This document shows positions 1-11,871 of a stretch of DNA of 64,000 nucleotides, one piece after another (the stretch's first letter is position 1; every line of letters starts with the position of its first letter). The notes under the pieces were generated by a model. It ran no database searches. It had not been told where the DNA came from and saw only the letters and a list, made by a program, of their open reading frames with translations. The DNA is from Lomentospora prolificans. Its lineage: Eukaryota; Ascomycota; Sordariomycetes; Microascales; Microascaceae. The stretch is from positions 310,001 to 374,000 of the forward strand of contig JARFXM010000007.1 of assembly GCA_029532625.1 (NCBI GenBank), written 5' to 3'. A program made the position numbers and the translations under genes.

Positions 1-456
1 TGGCAGCCGCTCGCTGTGCCTGTGCCAGCTCCCAACCCGAGCCGTACAGCTCGTCTTGACGTAATCATTCACAGGACCACACACTATTACCACGCAAAAG
101 TATATTAAGAATCGTGTCCCAAATCAAACAAAATTCCACGCTACCCATCGATTGAATGCACCATCCCGATCGCAATTTCTTCGTCGCTTTATCCCAGCTA
201 CCTACGTAAATCCCCGAGCCCGGCCACGCAACACGTTTTTTCCCCATCTCCACCTCTTGTCCGAGAAACCAAGGAGCTTCGACGCCAAAGAGAACCAAGC
301 CCGTCCCCTCCCATCTCGAGCGGGGTTCCCATCGAAAAAACTCCGGAAACTGCAAGGCTTCCGCTACCTTTTTTATCATTTTCGGAGCTCCCATCCCCCC
401 CACAAACCCCCCCCAAAAAAAACTCCGTGGGTTCTCAAAACCACCTAACCACCGCC
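1..456. other. Intergenic / 5' flank of the first gene
   Basis: No supported gene. Open frames on both strands here are short, lack any recognisable domain and overlap each other. The last 100 bases are C- and A-rich with runs of C and A just before the start codon at 457, as expected for a fungal 5' untranslated region. Confidence 0.5.
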
Positions 457-714
457 ATGCCCAACCCCCTACATGACTCCGATGTTTCGAAGCAGGCGTC
501 TACAAAGGAGGAGGAGGAGAACCAGAACCAGCACCAGCACCAGTACCAGCAAGTGACGGACGACTCTTCTGCCATCGCGTCGCGTCCCACTGGTGCCGGG
601 GTTGATACTGGCGCTGGCACCACGCGGGACAAGACCGAAGCTGAGAAGGAGGCCGATCGGCTCTATGAAGAGGCTATGGAAGAGGAGTATGCTAAAAGGG
701 AGGGTGGTGCTTAA
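457..714 (+). CDS. Small acidic hypothetical protein
   Basis: Single open frame of 85 codons. The ATG at 457 sits in a good context (ACCGCCATG); the open frame continues upstream only from a GTG at 427, so 457 is the first ATG. The N-terminal half is low-complexity with a Glu run, then a Gln/His-rich stretch (residues 22-32). The C-terminal part is a charged, probably helical segment (TEAEKEADRLYEEAMEEEY) ending in KREGGA. I have the impression that this C-terminal signature recurs in small uncharacterised proteins of filamentous ascomycetes, but I cannot name a family or function. No signal peptide or membrane segment. It could be a chance frame, but the Kozak context and the ordered charged C-terminus argue for a real gene. 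Confidence 0.5.
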   Translation: MPNPLHDSDVSKQASTKEEEENQNQHQHQYQQVTDDSSAIASRPTGAGVDTGAGTTRDKTEAEKEADRLYEEAMEEEYAKREGGA

Positions 715-1101
715 ATAGAAACAAGGCAAGGTAACTACATCTAGCCCTCGTCGCTTAAGGAATATGTCTCACAGTCCAACTTTCGTGCCTTACACCTCAG
801 TCGTGCTGACTAGAGCCGTGATTTGCTATTTCTATCCAATACTCCCTACCTATGGCTGCCTAGCTCGCAGCTACAGCCAGCCAGCCGAACAACAACTGCC
901 TTTAAAAAAAACCATATCCATGGATGCTTGTATACATATCCTCATCGTGGGTGTGTCAATGCAGTAAATCGATCCCATCCCATTCGGTCCCGCTCCACTC
1001 CACAATGTTGAAAAGCCGACTCACTCCTTTCCTTCAATGGCTCCCTCCGCAGCAGTGCCTCATTTTCGACCAGCCAGGCCCTACTACCTATCCCCCATCA
1101 C
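715..1101. other. Convergent 3' intergenic region
   Basis: This 387-bp stretch lies between the small acidic gene and the 3' end of the GH47 gene, which runs towards it. I see no coding potential; it should hold the two opposing 3' untranslated regions. Confidence 0.5.
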
Positions 1102-2900
1102 CTAATCCTCTATCCAACCATCCTCGGCCTCCGTCGACGATCCACCAAACACCCTCAGCGGATGAGCCTCCGTATTATACACCCAAAGATCCCTCCCGCT
1201 CTTTCTAACCTGCACCTCCGAATCCTCATCCACAAGTATAAGATACACATACTTCAACACCTCCGAGAACCAAAAGCTCTCCTGAAAATCATAAAACATC
1301 GTCACCCCATCCACCAGCTGCACATCGTAAATCGACGACAGCCCGCTCCCCACCGAGCATGTATTGTTAATCTTGACAAAGGCATCCCATGCCCACTTGC
1401 GGTACATCTCGTCGCCCGTCGCCCGGTACGCGTAGTAGTAGCTCTCAATCACCTCGGGCCGCAACGAGTACTGCGAGTTGACGAGCCAGAACCCCGCCTT
1501 CTCGTAAAAGTCGACCTGCTGCTCCGGCGGCGGCTGGTTGTTGGCCGCGTCGAGCGCCGTCGCGTTGTCCTGCCACTGGAAGAGCTCCGGGCCGATGCCC
1601 GTCGTCGTTTGGACGTAGCTTTCGCGGCAGCCCGCGGTTAGCTCGAGGCCGAAGTCGATGTAGCGCGGTTCGTTGAGCGCAGTGCCTCCGAGGATGAAGT
1701 TGCCTCCGTGGAAGCATGACACTGGGGCATGTTAGTCGGGGATTGGGACCTGCTGTCTTCATTTTTTTTTTTTTGGGGGGGTGTGGGGGAAGAAGCTTAC
1801 GGTGGCCGCTGTAAAAGTACCGCGTCTGCCCCAGGTACATGGCCAAGAACGTCAAATCCGGCCGGGTGGTGGGATGCGACGCCAGGTACTCCATGCTCGA
1901 ATCCGCCGCCAGAACCCACCGATCCTTGTACGACTCGAACCGAACCGGGTCATACACGTACATCTTGATCAGATACTCGTAGAAGCTGTCCGTCCCGCCG
2001 TTCCACCCGCCCATCGCATCCACGAACGTGCCATTCTCCACCCATACCCGGCTACCCACCATGCCGGGAAATGGCTCCGCCTCCGGAGGTTGCGGGTCGA
2101 GAAGATAGCTCTCGCCCTTCTTGGCCAGCTCGCCGTACTCGGCGTTCCCGGTGATGTCGCTCAGCCGCTCCCACTCGAGCACCAGCGTGCCCACCGTCGC
2201 GATCCAGTTGTCCGCCGTCCCTATCCTCCTAGGGTCCGGGTCGAAGGCCAAGTCGTTGTCTGGGACCCCGCTGGGCGTGTCGAAGGCGACCTTGAGGAGA
2301 TCGGCGAGCCTTATGGCCTGTTCTAGTAGGCTGTCGACAGCTTCTTTTCTCGGCGCCAGCTCCTTGTATGGGCCTTGGAGGAGGTCGTAGCCTAAAAGAA
2401 GACGTGTAAGTACACTCCCTGTCTAAGCTTCTCAGCTCCTGTAGTTTAGTTTCGCGATGGAGCCTACCAGAAAGCAATCCTCCGAGATAGCGTATGGTAG
2501 ATTCGAAAAGTGAAACTTGGGTGGTCGTCGTAGAAAAGTCAATGGTGGGAATAAACTCGAGAATATCCTTCACAGCCTCCTCCTCGCCCATGATGATAGC
2601 GGTACTTAGTGCATCTACCGCACTTGCGCCCCAGCCGTTCCTAAACCAAGTCAACACCGCAATGTCAGTATAAAGCTATAAATCCTTTCTACTCCTTATT
2701 ATTATTATTAGAGAGATATCAACATACCTGTCATCGAAGAAGCTATTCGTTATCGGCCTCAAACTGTCATGGCCCCAGGCATACTTGCGATAGCCATCCC
2801 ACGACCTCTTAAACACCTCCCTCACTGCATCTATCTTATCATTCGCCACCACGCCAGTGAAAAGGGCAGCCAGAGGCAGCCATCTCGTCTTTTGCCGCAT
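1102..2900 (-). CDS. Secreted class I alpha-1,2-mannosidase (GH47)
   Basis: Exons, in transcript order, are 2900-2728, 2640-2468, 2391-1801 and 1721-1102, giving 518 residues. GH47 enzymes trim alpha-1,2-linked mannose from N-glycans. The ATG at 2900 is followed by an Arg/Lys-containing start and a hydrophobic core ending at Ala19 (signal peptide), so the product enters the secretory pathway and may be extracellular, like the fungal msdS-type enzymes. Family signatures in order are KYAWGHDSLRP near the N-terminus, GWGASAVDALST, the TADNWIATVGTLVLEWERLS block, GGTDSFYEYLIKMY, LSCFHGGNF at the exon 3/4 junction, and the C-terminal YNTEAHP, whose Thr496 corresponds to the calcium-binding Thr of the family. 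All three junctions use GT...AG and restore these motifs in frame. Length is typical for a secreted GH47. An ER-resident role is less likely because there is no cytosolic tail plus long stem. Confidence 0.9.
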
Positions 2901-4594
2901 CTGTCGCCCCGAAAGCGCAAGAGCCGCCAATCGTACCGTTTACGGCGGAATAAGTAGCTTGTCACGGCAACGAACTCGAGAAGGTTGGGCAACCCAGTCA
3001 GTCTTTATACGTCGAAAGGGCGGCTCTCGAGATAGATGTAATAACGACCGATGCTACGCCACGTGAAGCACCATATCATAAAAATGCGTCGTTATCCAGG
3101 TTCAGGCTGCATGGGGGGGCATCTGCAGCTGTAATTCTCTTCACACCATCATTCGGGAAGGTGTGTGCTGCCATACCAGGAAAACAAAAAAAAGAACAAA
3201 ATAAAAAGGTGCTCGGCGAGCGAAACTCATTTAGAGTGACGGCCACCAACTAGAAATACGTTCTTGGTGCGCAGGTGACAACCGCAGACACGACGGTATC
3301 CAAAGGTCCCTTTCCCCAAAACGCAATTTCGGCCGCCCAGATGTAGGCGTAGGTGTGGAGAACAGTCGTGTCTTTTTTTTTCCTTTCCTTGGATGAGGGT
3401 GCCGGCGATGTCCTTTCACCCCCTCCCCTCTCCCGTAATGCGAGGTGGATCATACCTGGCTCTTATCCGTCGCGTATCCGGAGAGGCGAACCAGATTGAT
3501 CCGGAAGCGAGCTCATCGTGGAGCCCTTCAGACCCGGGTAACGGGGAAGGGATATGGCATCCATGGCATATCGGCTGGCAACCAAACAGTGCCTGAGATA
3601 GACTAAAAGGTTTGGGGGCTAGGGTTACATACTGTTGGAACGATCAGATGAACAATTCATATAGGAACCTGCCCCCTTGGCTGGACATTTGTTGGAAACG
3701 TGTGCCGCGCACCCAGTGTCCTTGACGTGTAAAGCAAAGCCAACGGCAGGTTAGAGGCCCCTGTTCTGATTTGGGAACTCATGCTATTTAAATTGCTGAA
3801 TTAATTGCTCAATCGGCGGAAGAAGGGCCGAAGGATGAATTCTCTCCCCCCCCCCAAAGGGGCCCGGACTAGGTCCGCTTCGGGGATGATTCGCAAGCAA
3901 AAAAAAAAGTATTTATAGGCTGCGGGAGTACATGCGTCGTTTGCCAAATTCAAGTAAAGCAGGGTTACAATGTGGAAGACAAAAATCCAACAGCACGCGC
4001 AGACAAGAAAATCACCTGGTAATGTGAGAAGAGACTCAGTTGGGGCCGAGGGGGGCGGATCATTCATGTAGATGAATTAGGTACAAAGCGAAGATCTTCG
4101 CGGGAAGCGTAGAGATTCTGCTGGGGAGCGTTTTATATGCCACCCGCACCATTGATGGCCCCAATACCCGCGTGCTTCTAGATTGCGCGGATCAAGATCT
4201 GCGCCTATACACCGCCACCACGCTGGGAAAGCTCGACAGTGAAGAACTAAATTGATTCCTCAAAGAAGTGGCGGGCTCGAAGTGTCTTCGCGTCTTGATG
4301 AACATCTACAACACGTCCTAGGCTGGACGGCAGGGTAAAAGGATATACCTCCCGCCTCGCCTTGAGGCCTAAGGGAGACGGTCCAAAAGAGTCTCTGGTA
4401 GAGGTAGCCAAGGAGCCAAGCCCGGGCCTTATCAATGGCGGAGCTGGGCGGAGCTGGGCGCTCGCAGAGCTTCGCCGTCAGCCTAATCACTTCCCTATAC
4501 GGCCAAGACAACACTATCGAGCCCGCAGGCTCGTCTAACAAACGAGACTAGAATATCCTAGACGCGTGTTTGATACACTCGCCGCCCACAGAGC
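2901..4594. other. Intergenic region, no supported gene
   Basis: About 1.7 kb upstream of the GH47 gene and downstream of rad10. It contains short runs of C and A (for example eleven C near 3845) and a 10-bp unit GCGGAGCTGG repeated in tandem near 4439-4460. Overlapping short frames on the minus strand at 4247-4541 have no recognisable motif. I see no tRNA-like or transposon-like structure. Confidence 0.5.
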
Positions 4595-5831
4595 TTAGCC
4601 TTGTTCTCTGAGCCTAGCCAGGGCTGCAGCAACACCTTCACTCAACGTCTCTGGCACGTCGCTTTGCTGAGCCGAATCGGAAGAGCCCGGTTGGGCCGTT
4701 CGTTTGGACTCCTCGATCGCCTGAGCTAGCATGGCCTCCTCCTCATCGGCATATCTAGTCTCCGCTCGAGGAGCACTAGCTTGCGATAACGTACTACCAC
4801 GCGCCCAGGCCGGCACGGCCCCAGTCGACGCTCCCGGAGTGGCCTGGCTCGCCTTGAGAGGGAACCGAGGATCCGTAGGCGCCGTAGGAGCTTTATCAGC
4901 AAGGGTTCTCCTCGCCGCTTTCCTCACGCGGAACGGCTCGTCGATAGCTTCGCACCATCGCTTCACCTTGACCTCTCCCCAACCCCCAATGATGCCAATC
5001 TGCTCAGGATCGGCGTTTATCGCGTTCTTCAAACTGCCAAAGTTGCTCACGAGCGACACGGCATCCGCCTTGTTGACACCCCTCGGGACGGTGACGAAGT
5101 CCACGAGCCTCTCGACATAGGTTGACCCTTGGTGACCCTGGATCGCTTTGAAACCGGCATTCTCGTACGCCTTGTATAGCTCGAGGTAGCGAGCTGCTTC
5201 GGCGGCAGACCAGCAGAGGATCAGAGTCACGTTGTTGACCAGTGACGTCTTGGCCAGCTCGCGGAGGGGGTCCTCGTGGTTCGCAATGTCGACCATGGTC
5301 AAAAGAATTCGCAGGTTATATTTGCCTTGAAGGTTTCGGATTCGCGTATAGATGTATTCGGGGTAAAGACGATGATATTTCAAACTAATGGTAATATCAC
5401 GTCAACTCCGCAAACCTCCCAAAAAGCTCATCACCGACAGCCACCAGCACATACCTGAGGAACAAAGCACACGTAGTCAACCCAAGCCCGTAATCCGCCG
5501 GAATATCCGAATACTCCCACGCCGTCGATCGAATGCACGAAAGCACCGGATTCCCCTTCTGCCGCGGCGAAACCAGAATATGCGACCCAGAACCCCTCTG
5601 CGGAAGCACCTGAGGCGTCGGCTGCACAATCTTTTGCCCGCTCGAGGATCCGGCCTGGGGAGCCGCCGCCGAGGCTCGCTTCTCCACCACTTGAGGTTTC
5701 GGCTGTTGAATCTTTTGCGGTGTAGGCTGCACGACCCGGGGCCGGGCCTGCGCGGGTGCAGCTTGCTGGGTCGACGAGGCTGCGCGGTCAGCCGCTGCCC
5801 AAAACTCCGCGTCGTCTAGGTCGTCGTCCAT
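4595..5831 (-). CDS. rad10: DNA repair endonuclease subunit Rad10/ERCC1 (Swi10)
   Basis: Exons 5831-5455 and 5384-4595 give 388 residues. This is the non-catalytic partner of the XPF/Rad1 structure-specific nuclease, acting in nucleotide excision repair, interstrand crosslink repair and single-strand annealing in the nucleus. The N-terminal ~85 residues are acidic then Gln/Pro/Ala-rich and probably disordered. The central domain starts at the SGSHILVSPRQKGNPVL motif and includes a conserved block (residues ~125-140, ending YHRLYPEYIYTRI) that is created exactly by joining the two exons across a 70-nt intron. A helix-hairpin-helix pair follows (GVNKADAVSLVSNFGSLKN and IGIIGGWGEVKVKRW), which mediates heterodimerisation with XPF. 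A low-complexity Ala/Thr/Pro tail of about 100 residues with a DEEEAMLAQAIEESKR helix, resembling a ubiquitin-interacting motif, follows; that last point is only a resemblance. Confidence 0.94.
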
Positions 5832-6381
5832 GGTCAGTTTGGGAGGCGGATAGAACCCCAATGCGTCGTTGGAGTGTCGCTACCGATCAAAAGGTGTGCA
5901 TTGCACTTGGGATGGTCAGCGTGAAGCGCGTCACGAATTCACCAGCACAGCCAGCTGGCGATGCACACCAATGACGAAGTTTCAGTTAAGATTCCCTGCC
6001 TTAGTCATAGCTAGCGGGCATCAATGAATGGATTTCTCTCAGTGAGTACCATGCGAAAGCCCCGCCGCCATGACTCCCAAGCTCTCCCCAACTCCCCGAC
6101 CCCAGTGCTATTTAAGGCGCCCTGCAGTATACGTAGCTGGCTCATGTAGCCTAGTCAGTGCGCTACCCCGACGCACCATATGCCGCCTCCCACGGGCCTA
6201 TGGGGAACCAGCCAGCAACGCCGCCCGGCCTGGACCAACCACCAAGGTGGTATCCAAGGCGGCGGCTCGGTCTCATCACCCACCATCACGGCGCCTACCC
6301 CAGAATTCGACTGTCTGCTGGCGCACGTTTCTCAGGTCTCCTTTGGGCGACTTGCGTCAAGGACGGGAACGGGCTGGGAGG

Positions 6382-6415
<34 letters not shown>

Positions 6416-6932
6416 CTTTTTGCTTTTTTTTTCTTTACGCATCTATTATTTGAGGCGGGCTTCTAACGAAAAAGAGGTCGCTGCTTCTATGGAGCTGGAT
6501 CGACTCGAGCTCCTTGTCTGGAGACAGATTCCATGCTATCTACAATTCTGGGACGCACGCTCCCAGTTCTCTTCTGGGGCGACATGGAGACGGGCGGTAT
6601 GTCGTCGATTTGTGATTATGTTGCAGGGTATCAATTCATAATATCTAAACCATGAGTGCGTGAGCTATACTAATTACATATTCAACGTTAAACAAACCCA
6701 AACCATAAGGCCCTGCCGACCTTGTCTCCGAACCAGATGCTTGTTCCCGGGGTGTGCCCCAGATTTTCGTAAATCCATTGAAATGCAGTGAAAACCACCG
6801 AGCCAGAAACCAGAAACAGATAATCAAAGCACGATCCAAATGCAACCCAAACGATTTTTCTTTGGAGTTTCCGATGCGGAATCTGTGTCCTCCTGTCGCC
6901 CATATTCCGTGCTGCTAATTTCTAGAGCAACT
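5832..6932. other. Intergenic region with a long poly-T tract
   Basis: 1.1 kb between the start of rad10 and the 3' end of the polyglutamine gene. It should contain the rad10 promoter and the 3' untranslated region of the downstream-facing gene. The middle holds a homopolymer of about 30 T (6384-6413) followed by T-rich sequence. Short plus-strand frames run through the T-tract but are simple Phe runs. Confidence 0.5.
6384..6413. repeat. Poly-T homopolymer (about 30 nt)
   Basis: An uninterrupted run of T preceded by GGGG and followed by a further T-rich 25 bases. No target-site duplication or element body is recognisable beside it, so I treat it as a simple repeat rather than the tail of a retroelement. 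Exact length should be treated with caution because homopolymers are error-prone in sequencing. Confidence 0.8.
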
Positions 6933-8101
6933 TTAATCCAAAGCCTCCTCTAATCCTTCATAGTCCTGCTCCTCCACATTAAGATGCACAGCATCAGCGG
7001 TGAGAGAGTCATGAATGGCATAAAGAGCCCTAAGCCAAGCCTCAAACATGGTTTCGACACCACTAACCTGGCCGATACCAAGCCTCATTTCGGCAACTTG
7101 ATCCCGCAGCCTCTCGAACGCCTCGATCATGACCCATATCTGGAGAGCAGAAATCTCGTTGCTTGGGCGTTGTCGGCGCTCTGAGATGGCAGACGAGAGC
7201 TCTCTCGTCAGGAGGTCGAGGCAGATCTGGAGACTAAGGTTGTCCGGGCTGGCAAAAGGGTTGCTGTAGCTGGAGCTGAAGCTCGAGCTGTGCATATGTC
7301 CTGGGGACCTCAGCTCCGGGGATCTCGGCTCCGGGGAGAATGACACGGGCTTAAAGTACACCGTTTCCTCCTCAAAGGAGACCAGAGTGCCATCGTCGGA
7401 CGTGGGCGATCCCGTGGTATTGGGGTCGTTGGCTGCCGTGGAGGAGAAGATGTTATTGGAAGGTAGGTCGTCCGAGCTCCGCTGACGTCTTGGCTCGTAC
7501 TCATACTCCTCCTCCCTGTACCCCTGGCGCGAAGGGGGAGGCTCGGAGTGCGCATCGCTGCAGATGGACTCCACATCATAGTCGATAAGCTCCCTGTACT
7601 GCTGCGCGATGAGTTCGCTAGTCGGCGGGATATTGACGGGAGAATCGTATCGGTCCAACGACAACCCTTCCAGCTGCCCGATAGAGAAGACGGGCGTCTT
7701 TGCACGCCGTCTCGAGGCTGACATCTTTGAACTCGAGCGAAACCCGGGTCGGTGCGAAGAAGCTTTGGGATTCACGGCAAGATAGGACAAGTCCCTAACC
7801 ATGGAGCGAGGAAGTTTGAGCGATTCTTTAGAGTGGTGCGATCGAACGTACTCGAGCCACTTTGCGTCGCTGAGATCTGGGAGGGCTCGAGACGTAGGCT
7901 TCCTGTCGCCGAGAACCTGAACCTTGCGGGAAGAGGAAGACTTCACCCGGGGGGTGGAGGTGGCGACCTTCTTTCCATTTGTAACCAGTGTAACCGACAC
8001 CGAAGTGGGACGACGGCTGCGAGATTGCGAGAAGGCCGGAGGAACGCCAACCGTCTTCTGGAGCTTCCTCCTGGGTCGCGGGCTTCCCTGCTGCTGTGGC
8101 G

Positions 8102-8138
<37 letters not shown>

Positions 8139-8204
8139 CTGTCGGGCTTTGTTGGCACTATGTGGAGTAGTCGAGACCAATGGCGATGCACTGTATCGGT
8201 TCAT
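6933..8204 (-). CDS. Polyglutamine-containing hypothetical protein
   Basis: Single exon of 423 residues starting at the ATG at 8204. Function not recognised. Residues 22-34 are an uninterrupted Gln run followed by PPQQQ, encoded by mixed CAG/CAA codons (8103-8141). The next 170 residues are basic and Ser/Arg-rich (likely disordered, with KTVGVPPAFSQSRSRR and several KR clusters compatible with nuclear localisation). The middle is acidic and Ser-rich, with a short SPE-P/L-RSP repeat near residue 295. The last ~100 residues look folded and helical (LSLQICLDLLTRELSSAI..., then ALQIWVMIEAFERLRDQVAEM... and an acidic end), and this is the part most likely to define a family. No transmembrane segment or known catalytic motif. 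It lies head to tail with rad10, about 1.1 kb upstream, with no evidence for a functional link. Confidence 0.75.
8103..8141. repeat. CAG/CTG-type trinucleotide repeat encoding polyQ
   Basis: A short GCTGTT/GCTGCT-type repeat on the plus strand, which reads as Gln codons in the minus-strand gene. The interspersed CAA codons make it an interrupted repeat, which usually reduces slippage. Confidence 0.8.
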
Positions 8205-10409
8205 TGTTTATGTTGTAAAGCGGATATTTAGGCGAGGCGGAAGAGGAAAGTCGCTGGTTGTCTGGGTGGAATAACGGGAAACCACTTAGAGATGGGCTAA
8301 ATGGCGGAGGGTTTCCGAGACAGGACAATGGACAATATAATGCATCAAGTCCCGAAATTGATGGCCCTATGAAAAACAAGGGATAGGAAGAGATATGAGT
8401 ATATATGGTGATTACGAATAGTAGTTGGGCAGAGTAATAGCTCGATCGAGGCCCATGAGAGAGAGAAGTGGTGACTAGAACGAGAATCCAACGAGCCCTC
8501 AGGATTTGGGCGACTTTTAAGAAGGATCAATTGTTGGCTCACCCAGAAGCACTGCAAAGGGACCAATGAATCAAAAAGGGAAAAGAGAGAAAAAAGTGTG
8601 TGTGTGTGTGTAAGAGAGAGAGAGGTACGGCAGAAACCACCCATCCAATGTTTACTGAAATCTGGGGAAAGATGCTGCACAGCTTCCATCCCGGTCCATG
8701 TCTAGGAGCCATTCTTACAGGCCGAGGTGGTCGGCGCCCGTCCAGTGAGGGCGCTGCCCGCTCAACCACCGATTCGTTGGATGCAGGAATGTCGATGAGG
8801 GACAGTGTTGCAGGTAAGCAGAGGAAAAAGCAAAACATTTAGAGGGAGGAAACGACGCATATTTTTGACCGAGGGGGAAGCTGGGATGCGGCTGCGGGAA
8901 GTTTGGTTTGTGGCCCACTAGCAGAGCCAGAATTGGATGCCGACGTGCATCGGCAGAGGACGACACCTTGTCGGCAGAGAGACCAACCAGTGAGGCTATA
9001 CAATGAATGGTTACGGAGGTTAGACACAGATTAGGTGACCTACGGTAGAAGGCGTAAACATGCTGATCTCCGAGTTGTGTTGTTGCCTCGATAATCCCAA
9101 GAATTCTAGGCCCACGGTGACCGCAGCAGATATCTGATGCGTGCAAGGTGAGATGATCAGTATGAGGTCGACGAGCCTTGACGCTCTCAACGACGGAAAG
9201 CGATCGGAAGAGCCACAAGTCGCCCGCAGCCCGCAGCCAAATTTTGGGCTCAGTCTCAGGTCAACAAGAAAGAACAGCCAGCTGGATTAGGAGGTGCCCC
9301 GAGCGCTGTTAAGACATGGGGGCTGGCAATTAAGCATGTTCGGTGGTGTCGAGGACAGCAGATGGATGGAGGAGGGCATGTGTAGGTGTCCAGACATTGA
9401 CGATGTTTGGGTGCGGGGAAGAACCTTACATTCTGGGTGCGAGGCGAGGGGCTGGTCTCCATTGTTGTCGCTCTACGCTTCGATTAACAAAGAGGCTGGA
9501 TCGAGGCTTCACGTTTGGCCTTCCTTTCTTAATAGTGCAAATCCCTTGCTGCTAGTATGATTGAAATCGAGTCTTCCTCTTGCAATCTAGCCACATACAT
9601 GGGTGCGGCCTTTGTCGATTCGCCAGGCTGCTCCGGCTCGGCGGGTGGCTGAAAGCTCGTGGGCTTTCGCGAGGCGACAAGGTTTCCCTGGTATGCCCAG
9701 AATTACGCAGCATTATCTATATTATGACTTTGCAGCCGGAGAATCTGGCTCGCCGAAGGCGATCAACATGCTACATCAATCAATGTAATGCAAACACTTC
9801 CATGCCGACATAATTCGGGATATTCTCCGCATACTATTATCAACTGGGCCCAAAAACAAGGGCCATCGAGCGTCAAGGATTTACCCATACGTGATGGCGG
9901 CGTGCGTCGAGAAAAGGGAAACACAGCATGCGAGACGCCGATTGATTTGGTTCGTCGTACCCGACGAAGGGTCCCCTCCTTTCCCCTTGCCCATTCCGGA
10001 ACCAGAGGCTTCGTCTGCATCTTGTGCTGGATTGGGACAGAGAATGGCGGAGGATTGCAAATTTGTGGAGGGGTAGAGGACACGGCCCGGAGGGCGAGAA
10101 GGGGAGAGGAGCGCATAAAGGAAGAAGGAGGAGGGAAAAGAGAGGGGTAGCTTGGCCAGCCGTTTGTTCCCACCCGCCCTGTGCCTGGCTTGCGAGCGGC
10201 AACCCCGTGATCTTAATGGCCGCGATCCGGACAGTGGTCGACCTGCGACGCAGCCAGCCAGACAAACGCATCTCACCTTTCCGAACCAGACTAGATTTCG
10301 CCTGGTTCTCCCCAGAGATTTACACCACAGTACACCACCACCATTACCGCCTGCGATATTATCCATATTCCCTTTAACCAAGATCCCAACCCCAGCCGAG
10401 CCTGACAAC
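8205..10409. other. Long divergent intergenic region
   Basis: 2.2 kb between the polyQ gene and the L-galactonate dehydratase gene, which point away from each other, so it holds both promoters. Several frames of 60-200 codons overlap here in multiple phases, none with a recognisable domain. It includes a (GT)8 tract at 8596-8611 followed directly by an (AG)6 tract at 8613-8624. I looked for the galacturonate-responsive CCNCCAA element within about 330 bp of the dehydratase start and did not find it. Confidence 0.5.
8596..8624. repeat. (GT)8 plus (AG)6 microsatellite
   Basis: Pure GT repeat (8596-8611) followed by a pure AG repeat, about 390 bp upstream of the polyQ gene start. Simple sequence repeat with no further structure visible. 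Confidence 0.85.
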
Positions 10410-11871
10410 ATGGCCGTCCCTGACATTACCGTGACCGGTTGGACCACCCGGGATGTCCGATTCCCGACCTCTCTAGACAAGACGGGCTCCGATGCCATGA
10501 ACGCCGCCGGCGATTACTCATCTGCATACTGCATTCTCGAAACAGATTCCAAATATCAAGGTCACGGAATGGTACGCGTTTCTCCCATGCCGATATCATG
10601 CGGCGCCCTTCTACAACCTACCGGAAGGGTCTTGGCAAACGACGCCCTGCATCTGACACTAGCGTTGCATACAGACCTTTACCATCGGCCGTGGTAACGA
10701 CATTGTCTGCCGTGCCATCAACCATGTCGCCGATAGAATCAAGGGAAGAACCCTATCCTCCTTGGTAGCCGACTGGGGCAAGACCTGGCGCCATCTGGTC
10801 AACGACAGCCAGCTCCGATGGATCGGCCCGGAAAAGGGTGTTATCCACCTCGCACTGGGTGCCGTCGTCAACGCCCTCTGGGACCTCTGGGCTAAAGTTC
10901 TAGGCAAGCCCGTATGGAGAATTGTCGCCGAGATGAGCCCCGAGGAGTTTGTGCGCTGTATCGACTTCCGGTACATCACCGATGCTATTACGCCGGAGGA
11001 GGCCGTTACATTACTCCGGGAATCCGAGGTAGGCAAGGCGCAGAGGCTGGACGACGCACTCAAGAACCGAGCCGTGCCGGCATATACTACCAGCGCGGGC
11101 TGGCTCGGGTACGGCGAGGAGAAGATGAAGGCCCTGCTCCGGGAAACGCTAGGCAAAGGCTATAAGCACTTCAAAGTCAAGGTTGGCGGTAGTGTGGACG
11201 AGGACCGCCGACGGCTGGGCATTGCGAGAGAGATTCTGGGATTCGACAAGGGAAACGTGCTGATGGTTGACGCAAACCAAGTCTGGTCCGTCCCCGAGGC
11301 CATCGAGTATATGAAGCAGCTGGCCGATTTCAAGCCGTGGTTCATTGAGGAGCCGACTTCCCCAGACGACATTGTTGGCCACAAGGCCGTGAGGGACGCG
11401 CTTAGGCCGTACGGCATCGGGGTCGCCACGGGTGAAATGTGCCAGAACCGAGTCATTTTCAAGCAGCTCATCATGTCGGGCGCCATCGATGTGTGCCAAA
11501 TCGATGCCTGCCGACTCGGAGGAGTGAACGAGGTCCTCGCGGTCTTGCTGATGGCCAAAAAGTTTGGCGTGCCCATCGTGCCTCACTCGGGCGGCGTCGG
11601 ACTTCCCGAATACACGCAGCACCTGAGCACTATCGACTACGTTGTGGTCAGCGGCAAGCTGTCAGTTCTCGAGTACGTCGACCATCTCCACGAGCACTTC
11701 CTGCACCCGGCCGTCATCAAGGACGGCTACTACCAGACCCCTGTGGACCCCGGATACAGCGTCGAGATGAAGGCCGAGAGCATGGATCGATACGAGTATC
11801 CCGGCACGGAAGGAGTCAGCTGGTGGAAGACGGATGAGGCCAAGGTTATCCTCGAAGGCGAAAAGATCTGA
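10410..11871 (+). CDS. lgd1: L-galactonate dehydratase (enolase superfamily)
   Basis: Exons 10410-10571 and 10675-11871 give 452 residues. The enzyme removes water from L-galactonate to give 2-keto-3-deoxy-L-galactonate, the second step of fungal D-galacturonate (pectin) catabolism, in the cytosol. The N-terminal capping domain has DVRFPTSLDKTGSDAMNAAG, and the 103-nt intron is inserted exactly before the TFTIGRGNDIV motif. In the barrel, the K-x-K pair of the mandelate racemase group is at Lys221/Lys223 (HFKVKVGG). Metal ligands are Asp253 (MVDANQVW), Glu279 (FIEEPTSPDD) and Glu308 (GVATGEMCQNR), and the likely catalytic His is at 358 (VPHSGG). Length and motifs match fungal LGD1/GaaB closely throughout; L-fuconate or L-rhamnonate dehydratase is the main alternative within the superfamily but matches less well. 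No other galacturonate pathway gene is in the window. Confidence 0.93.

Noticed and set aside
152..448. 98-codon frame before the small acidic gene
   Set aside because: Basic, Pro-rich composition typical of translated leader; it ends at the next gene's leader and has no motif.
4247..4541. Overlapping minus-strand frames between GH47 and rad10
   Set aside because: Two frames overlap in different phases with Arg/Pro/Ser-rich chance composition and no domain or splice structure.
6384..6413. Poly-T tract as the tail of a retroelement
   Set aside because: No element body, target-site duplication or internal promoter boxes were visible on either side.
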